NCBI GenBank assembly: GCA_025362115.1
Contig: JANYIK010000007.1
Coordinates: 1 to 15,875 of the forward strand
DNA from: Methylophilaceae bacterium
GTDB taxonomy: Bacteria; Pseudomonadota; Gammaproteobacteria; Burkholderiales; Methylophilaceae
Direction: 5' to 3'
DNA: 15,875 nucleotides
Part shown: positions 12,572 through 15,875 of the stretch, in pieces
How the letters are laid out: every line of letters starts with the position of its first letter
Numbering within the stretch: position 1 is the stretch's first letter
Translations under genes and position numbers: made by a program
Notes under the pieces: generated by a model
Told to the model about the DNA's origin: nothing
Database searches by the model: none
Seen by the model: the letters and a program-made list of their open reading frames with translations, nothing else

Positions 12572-14131
12572 AATGTTCGCAGGTTTTTCAAAATGATAAC
12601 GCCCTGTATGCAGGCTGGAAGGCCCCAGCCGCGCATACTTGAACATCAGGTAAAGCTCGATAACCAGCAATATGGTGTAAAAGCCAATGAACCCAGCCAG
12701 GCTGAAATACAGGTCGCCGGTGGAGAGTGACGAGCTGGAGAGATGTGTGGGCAAAATGCCGGAAATCGTCCACGGCTGCCGTCCCATTTCGGCGACTACC
12801 CAGCCAGTTTCTGCTGCTATCCATGGTGCGGGGATTGCGAACAGGGCGAGCCGCAGCAACCAAGTTTGCTGGCCTATGTTGCGCTTGACGGTGAAGTAGA
12901 ACGAGGCGGCGAAGATAAATAACATCAGGAAGCCCATCGCCACCATGACGCGGAATGACCAGAACAGCACAAACACATTGGGAATAGTGTCTTTGGCCGC
13001 CAACTTGATTTGATCTTCCGTGGCATCCACCACGTTAGGCGTGTATTTTTTCAGCAGCAAACCAAAGCCTAAATCATCCTTGTTTTTGTCAAAAGCGGCG
13101 CGCGCGGCATCGCTGGTGTCACCGCCCTTTAAGCGTTGCAAGTCACTATAAGCTGTGATGCCGTTACGAATACGCGCTTCGTTTTGGTTCTTGATGTCTA
13201 TCAAGCCCAGCACTTTTTCATCGGTGGAGCGCGTAGCGATTAAGCCTAGCAAATAGGGAATTCTGATAGCGTAATCGGTGCGCTCCATTTCTTGATTAGG
13301 GATGCCAAACGCAGTGAATGGCGCAGGCGGCGGCGCGGTGTGCCATTCCGACTCAGCCGCTGCCAGCTTGACTTGCTGCACTTCGCCCGTGGTGTAGCCG
13401 GATTCATCTCCCAGTACTATCACTGAAAGTATCGCAGCCAAACCAAATCCAGAAGCTACTGCGATAGAACGTAAGGCAAAGCCAGTGTCGCGTTTCTTCA
13501 ATAAATACCAGCTTGAGATGCCCAACACGAACATGGATGCCGCCGTGTAGCCCGCCGCCACGGTATGTACGAACTTGACCTGTGCTACCGGGTTGAAAAG
13601 AAGTGCGCCGAAATTAGTCATTTCCATCCGCATGGTTTCAAAGTTGAATTCCGCACCCACCGGATTTTGCATCCAGGCGTTGGCGATCAATATCCACAAG
13701 GCGGAGAGGTTGGAACCGAGCGCTACCAGAAAAGTCACCATCAAGTGTTTTTCCTTGGACAGCCTGTCCCAGCCGAAGAAGAACAGGCCGACAAAGGTGG
13801 ACTCCAAGAAGAACGCCATCATGCCTTCGATTGCCAGTGGCGCGCCGAAAATGTCGCCGACATAGTGCGAGTAGTACGCCCAGTTAGTGCCGAACTGAAA
13901 TTCCAGCGTGATGCCCGTGGTCACGCCCATAGCGAAGTTGATACCGAACAGCTTGCCCCAGAACTTAGTCATGTCCTTGTAAATCTGCTTACCGGTCATG
14001 ACGTACACCGACTCCATGATCACCAATATCCACGACAGCCCCAGCGTGAGCGGCACAAACAAGAAGTGATACAAGGCGGTAGCGCCAAATTGCAAGCGGG
14101 AAAGATCAACGACTTCGGCGGAGGGCAGCAT
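12545..14131 (-). CDS. cydA: Cytochrome bd ubiquinol oxidase subunit I
   Basis: 528 residues; E. coli CydA has 522. Carries the haems b558, b595 and d and the quinol site in the inner membrane. Haem ligands: H22 (LYHFLFVP), H189 (VKFVHTVAAGY), M396 (FRVMVAMGF); E102 and E110 of the proton path are in PLAIEGMMAFFLEST. The GRQPW motif (450-454) and a long Q-loop (about 260-390) that aligns along its length with that of E. coli place it in the bd-I L-subfamily. ATG 14131 is preceded by AGGA. The final eight residues are encoded by a repeat element and extend beyond the usual YHFE end. It follows cydP by 21 bp and precedes cydB and cydX. Confidence 0.98.
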   Translation of the reverse strand: MLPSAEVVDLSRLQFGATALYHFLFVPLTLGLSWILVIMESVYVMTGKQIYKDMTKFWGKLFGINFAMGVTTGITLEFQFGTNWAYYSHYVGDIFGAPLAIEGMMAFFLESTFVGLFFFGWDRLSKEKHLMVTFLVALGSNLSALWILIANAWMQNPVGAEFNFETMRMEMTNFGALLFNPVAQVKFVHTVAAGYTAASMFVLGISSWYLLKKRDTGFALRSIAVASGFGLAAILSVIVLGDESGYTTGEVQQVKLAAAESEWHTAPPPAPFTAFGIPNQEMERTDYAIRIPYLLGLIATRSTDEKVLGLIDIKNQNEARIRNGITAYSDLQRLKGGDTSDAARAAFDKNKDDLGFGLLLKKYTPNVVDATEDQIKLAAKDTIPNVFVLFWSFRVMVAMGFLMLFIFAASFYFTVKRNIGQQTWLLRLALFAIPAPWIAAETGWVVAEMGRQPWTISGILPTHLSSSSLSTGDLYFSLAGFIGFYTILLVIELYLMFKYARLGPSSLHTGRYHFEKPANIPSHLAGEG

Positions 14132-14152
14132 GGGTGATCCTAGTGATTCAAA

Positions 14153-14350
14153 TTAAGGGTTCAAAATAATGCGGGTAACCGCTTGTTGGCGCTCGACTTT
14201 GTTGACGGGGTGAGCAAAGCACAGCGCCCACAACAGCCACAACAAGAAAAATTTAATCGCCAATGCCAAGCTGATTTCAAGCGCCAATCGCCCCGTTTTC
14301 CCTGTTTGTATGCGGGTGTTGAAGTGGTGGTTAAGACGGTTGAGTAACAT
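14153..14350 (-). CDS. CydP-like small membrane protein
   Basis: 65 residues with one clear membrane helix (about 24-47, EISLALAIKFFLLWLLWALC) and a basic, non-hydrophobic N-terminus. The IKFFLLWLLWALCF segment followed by a short tail with P and V residues fits the small putative cytochrome oxidase subunit called CydP, found before cydA in beta- and gammaproteobacteria; the assignment rests on that pattern and position, as its function is not well established. ATG 14350 has no visible Shine-Dalgarno; a TTG at residue 22, preceded by GGGGCGA, would give a shorter protein that begins just before the helix. It lies 21 bp upstream of cydA. Confidence 0.7.
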   Translation of the reverse strand: MLLNRLNHHFNTRIQTGKTGRLALEISLALAIKFFLLWLLWALCFAHPVNKVERQQAVTRIILNP

Positions 14351-14373
14351 AGTGTTAGTGTAATGCTAGACCG

Positions 14374-14691
14374 CTATTTTTTGCTCGGATTCTTGTTTAA
14401 TTTACGTTGCAGTGTTCTGCGGTGCATATTTAACGCCCTGGCTGTTGCGGAAATATTGCCGTCATGTTCGCTCAATACGCGCTGGATATGCTCCCATTCC
14501 AAACGCGCCACCGATAATGGGTTATTCGCCACTGCCATCGCGCTATTGCCTTCTGTTTTTTCAAACGCGGCGAGGATGTCGTCGGCATCTACCGGTTTGG
14601 CCAGATAATGCGTTGCGCCTAGCTTGATGGCCTCGATTGCAGTGCTGATACTGGCGTATCCGGTGAGTACCACCGTAAAGTTCGTTAACAC
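14374..14691 (-). pseudogene. Truncated RegA/ActR/PrrA-type redox response regulator
   Basis: About 105 residues from GTG 14691. It has only the second half of a receiver domain (VVLTGYASISTAIEAIKLGA and YLAKP, with the conserved T and K of strands 4 and 5), a linker, and an intact Fis-type HTH (NISATARALNMHRRTLQRKL). Full RegA/ActR proteins are about 180 residues; the first half with the acidic pair and the phosphoacceptor Asp is absent. An in-frame TAG lies 12 codons upstream of the GTG and no receiver-like text was found in the other frames up to the divergent gene. Such regulators control energy metabolism, including cbb and oxidase genes, by redox. It precedes cydP by 23 bp. It may be a decaying remnant, or a phosphorylation-independent DNA-binding protein starting at GTG 14691 or at an internal ATG (MAVANNPLS), about 54 residues. 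Confidence 0.75.
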
Positions 14692-14726
14692 TTGACGGCG
14701 TGCGCTGGTATAGGTTCTACTCTCTC

Positions 14727-14754
14727 TCTATAGCAACGATGATTTTAGAGCCAA
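14727..14754 (-). promoter_or_regulatory. Candidate promoter for the truncated regulator and cyd operon
   Basis: On the minus strand TTGGCT (14754-14749) is followed after 16 bp by TATAGA (14732-14727), with TG one base upstream making an extended -10. Transcription would begin near 14720, about 30 nt before GTG 14691. It is the best leftward promoter seen ahead of the cyd genes. Confidence 0.4.
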
Positions 14755-14771
14755 TGACAGGCTTCTAAAAT
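14742..14771. repeat. Inverted repeat in the intergenic region upstream of the truncated regulator
   Basis: ATTTTAGA (14742-14749) and TCTAAAAT (14764-14771) are perfect 8-bp arms around a 14-nt spacer. The dyad overlaps the candidate -35 box of the leftward promoter. It could be an operator or scar of a rearrangement; no T-run suggests termination. Confidence 0.5.
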
Positions 14772-14820
14772 TAAGTAGGGGGAGTCGCGCTTAGCAGTTA
14801 AAGGCGCTGACTGTGCGATT

Positions 14821-14837
14821 AACTTATTGAATAAGTT
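14821..14837. promoter_or_regulatory. Perfect 17-bp palindrome before the PAS sensor gene
   Basis: AACTTATT-G-AATAAGTT has perfect 8-bp arms with a single central base, ending 9 bp before the ATG at 14847. The arrangement looks like a dimeric repressor operator over the sensor gene start. No Shine-Dalgarno is visible between the palindrome and the ATG. Confidence 0.5.
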
Positions 14838-14846
14838 GCATCTATT

Positions 14847-15875
14847 ATGGCGGATGTCACACAGCACACGGCTACTGATTCACTTTTTGCAGAAGATGCT
14901 TCGTCTTATGCTGAAGGTATGTTGCGTAATCTGCTTGATAGCAGTCCGGATTTTATCTGTTTCAAGGATGCTCAAGGTCGCTGGTTGAGAGCCAATAACA
15001 GTGGGTTGGCCGTTTTTCAGCTATCAAATCAAATTTACCAGTTAAAAACCGATGCGGAATTAGCGGAGCTGACGCATCCAGTTTTCCGTAAGACTTTCCT
15101 CTCTTGTCATGCTTCTGACGAGGTGGCTTGGGCAGCAAAAACACCTACCCAGAGCGAAGAAATAATCCCGCTTACTACAGGTGGGCATCGCATATTTGAT
15201 GTAGTCAAAACCCCCTTATTTAATGATGATGGGAGCCGTCAGAGCTTGGTGGTGGTGGGGCGTGATGTTACTGACCAAAAAGACTCCGAAATTCAGCTGA
15301 ATAATCGTAGCGCTATCCTTGATGCACTCATTTCTAGTGATTGGTTATTAAACTCTTCTCAGTCTTGGAAAAAGGTGTTGCCGGATGTGTTGAGCATCCT
15401 GGGATTGGCATCTAGCTTCGACTGTGTGAGTCTATTGCAAACGGTCTTCAATGCTGACGGGAAACGTTGTGCAAGCAATGTGCACCTGTGGACTGCGCCT
15501 GATTGTATTGCCAATGAATACGCTCGGGATGTGCTTGAGTATGAGGTGCTTGGGGTTCCACGCTGGGAAAATTTCTTGAGCCTCGGGCAACCGATTTTCG
15601 GCAATTTGGAGAATTTCTCGCCAGACGAATTGCCCGCATTGGCAGTGTTGGGAGCCAAGACCTTGGTTTTGATCCCTGTTAGTGTGAACGATGCGTGGTG
15701 GGGTGTGTTGATGGTGAAAAATTGCGAGGAAATCAGCGAAATTTCACCGCAAGAGTTGGGCGCTTTGATGGCGGCGGGTCGCTCTCTTGGTGCGGCCATT
15801 CAGCGTGAACTTGCAGGGGCAAGGCTGAATCAGGCCATGATTGCATTTGAAAGTGCCGCTGAGGGCATCGTCATT
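14847..15875 (+). CDS. PAS-GAF sensor protein (partial, runs off the right edge)
   Basis: 343 residues are visible and the frame is open at the edge. Residues 28-151 form a PAS domain (LLDSSPDFICFKDAQGRWLR to VVGRDVTDQKDSE, the classic PAS/PAC end). Residues of about 165-320 look like a GAF domain (IPVSVNDAWWGVLMVKN near its end). At about 330 a second PAS begins (MIAFESAAEGIVI). The output domain lies beyond the window; a GGDEF/EAL diguanylate cyclase or a histidine kinase is likely, and the sequence does not decide. The ATG at 14847 lacks a clear Shine-Dalgarno; the next Met is residue 25 (MLRNLLDSSPDF), directly before the PAS. No signal peptide, so probably cytosolic. Divergent from the truncated regulator and the cyd operon. 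Confidence 0.85.
   Translation, partial: MADVTQHTATDSLFAEDASSYAEGMLRNLLDSSPDFICFKDAQGRWLRANNSGLAVFQLSNQIYQLKTDAELAELTHPVFRKTFLSCHASDEVAWAAKTPTQSEEIIPLTTGGHRIFDVVKTPLFNDDGSRQSLVVVGRDVTDQKDSEIQLNNRSAILDALISSDWLLNSSQSWKKVLPDVLSILGLASSFDCVSLLQTVFNADGKRCASNVHLWTAPDCIANEYARDVLEYEVLGVPRWENFLSLGQPIFGNLENFSPDELPALAVLGAKTLVLIPVSVNDAWWGVLMVKNCEEISEISPQELGALMAAGRSLGAAIQRELAGARLNQAMIAFESAAEGIVI

Noticed and set aside
11270..14131. Cyanide-insensitive oxidase (CioAB) instead of bd-I
   Set aside because: CydA has GRQPW and a Q-loop that aligns along its full length with E. coli CydA, and a CydX is present.
13565..14137. Antisense open frame of 190 residues over cydA
   Set aside because: It mirrors cydA, has charged low-complexity composition and no recognisable domain or ribosome binding site.
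14692..14846. Frameshifted N-terminal half of the RegA-type regulator
   Set aside because: The minus-strand text was scanned for acidic-pair or phosphoacceptor receiver motifs; none appears before the divergent PAS gene.
1..15875. tRNA, rRNA, CRISPR arrays, insertion sequences and phage genes
   Set aside because: No cloverleaf or rRNA text, no regularly spaced repeats and no transposase or integrase frames were recognised in the window.

Overview
The window looks like a chromosomal segment of a facultatively autotrophic, methylotroph-related proteobacterium, most likely a betaproteobacterium of the Nitrosomonadales/Methylophilales type. This is inferred from protein flavour only: a red-type form IC RuBisCO with CbbX, a ribulose-monophosphate-pathway hexulose-phosphate synthase, E. 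coli-like CydA/CydB, a CydP-like small protein and a RegA/ActR-type regulator remnant. The species cannot be named from the sequence.

Left part (1-4344): a 5' fragment of hps (3-hexulose-6-phosphate synthase) and the LysR regulator cbbR, both leftward, then the divergent cbbL-cbbS-cbbX operon. Two routes of C1 assimilation therefore meet here: RuMP (formaldehyde) and Calvin-Benson-Bassham (CO2). The cbbR/cbbL gap holds dyads typical of LysR/CbbR sites, and hps has its own good -35 box.

Middle part (4398-10784), all rightward: purC, a DUF1232/YkvA-like membrane protein and a beta-carbonic anhydrase packed with 1-5 bp gaps; then a YqhA/UPF0114 membrane protein with the protease gene htpX; then soluble pyrophosphatase (ppa) and the K+-independent H+-pumping membrane pyrophosphatase (hppA). 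Carbonic anhydrase can supply CO2 or bicarbonate near RuBisCO. The two pyrophosphatases dispose of PPi, one of them recovering energy as a proton gradient. A strong bidirectional terminator closes this half.

Right part (10866-14691), all leftward: a truncated RegA/ActR-type regulator (second half of the receiver plus Fis-type HTH), a CydP-like 65-residue protein, cydA, cydB, the 35-residue cydX, and a FlK-like hot-dog thioesterase whose start codon overlaps the cydX stop. This is a cytochrome bd-I oxidase operon. From 14847 a PAS-GAF-PAS sensor protein runs rightward off the window.

The most unusual structure is a GC-rich palindromic repeat family with three copies: two inverted copies between cbbS and cbbX, and one across the cydA/cydB junction. 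The copies at cbbX and cydB contain the apparent ribosome binding sites, and the cydB copy also encodes the last residues of CydA. Other points of interest are the truncated regulator at the head of the cyd operon, a thioesterase after cydX that parallels, but is not, ybgC, and several dyads over promoters.
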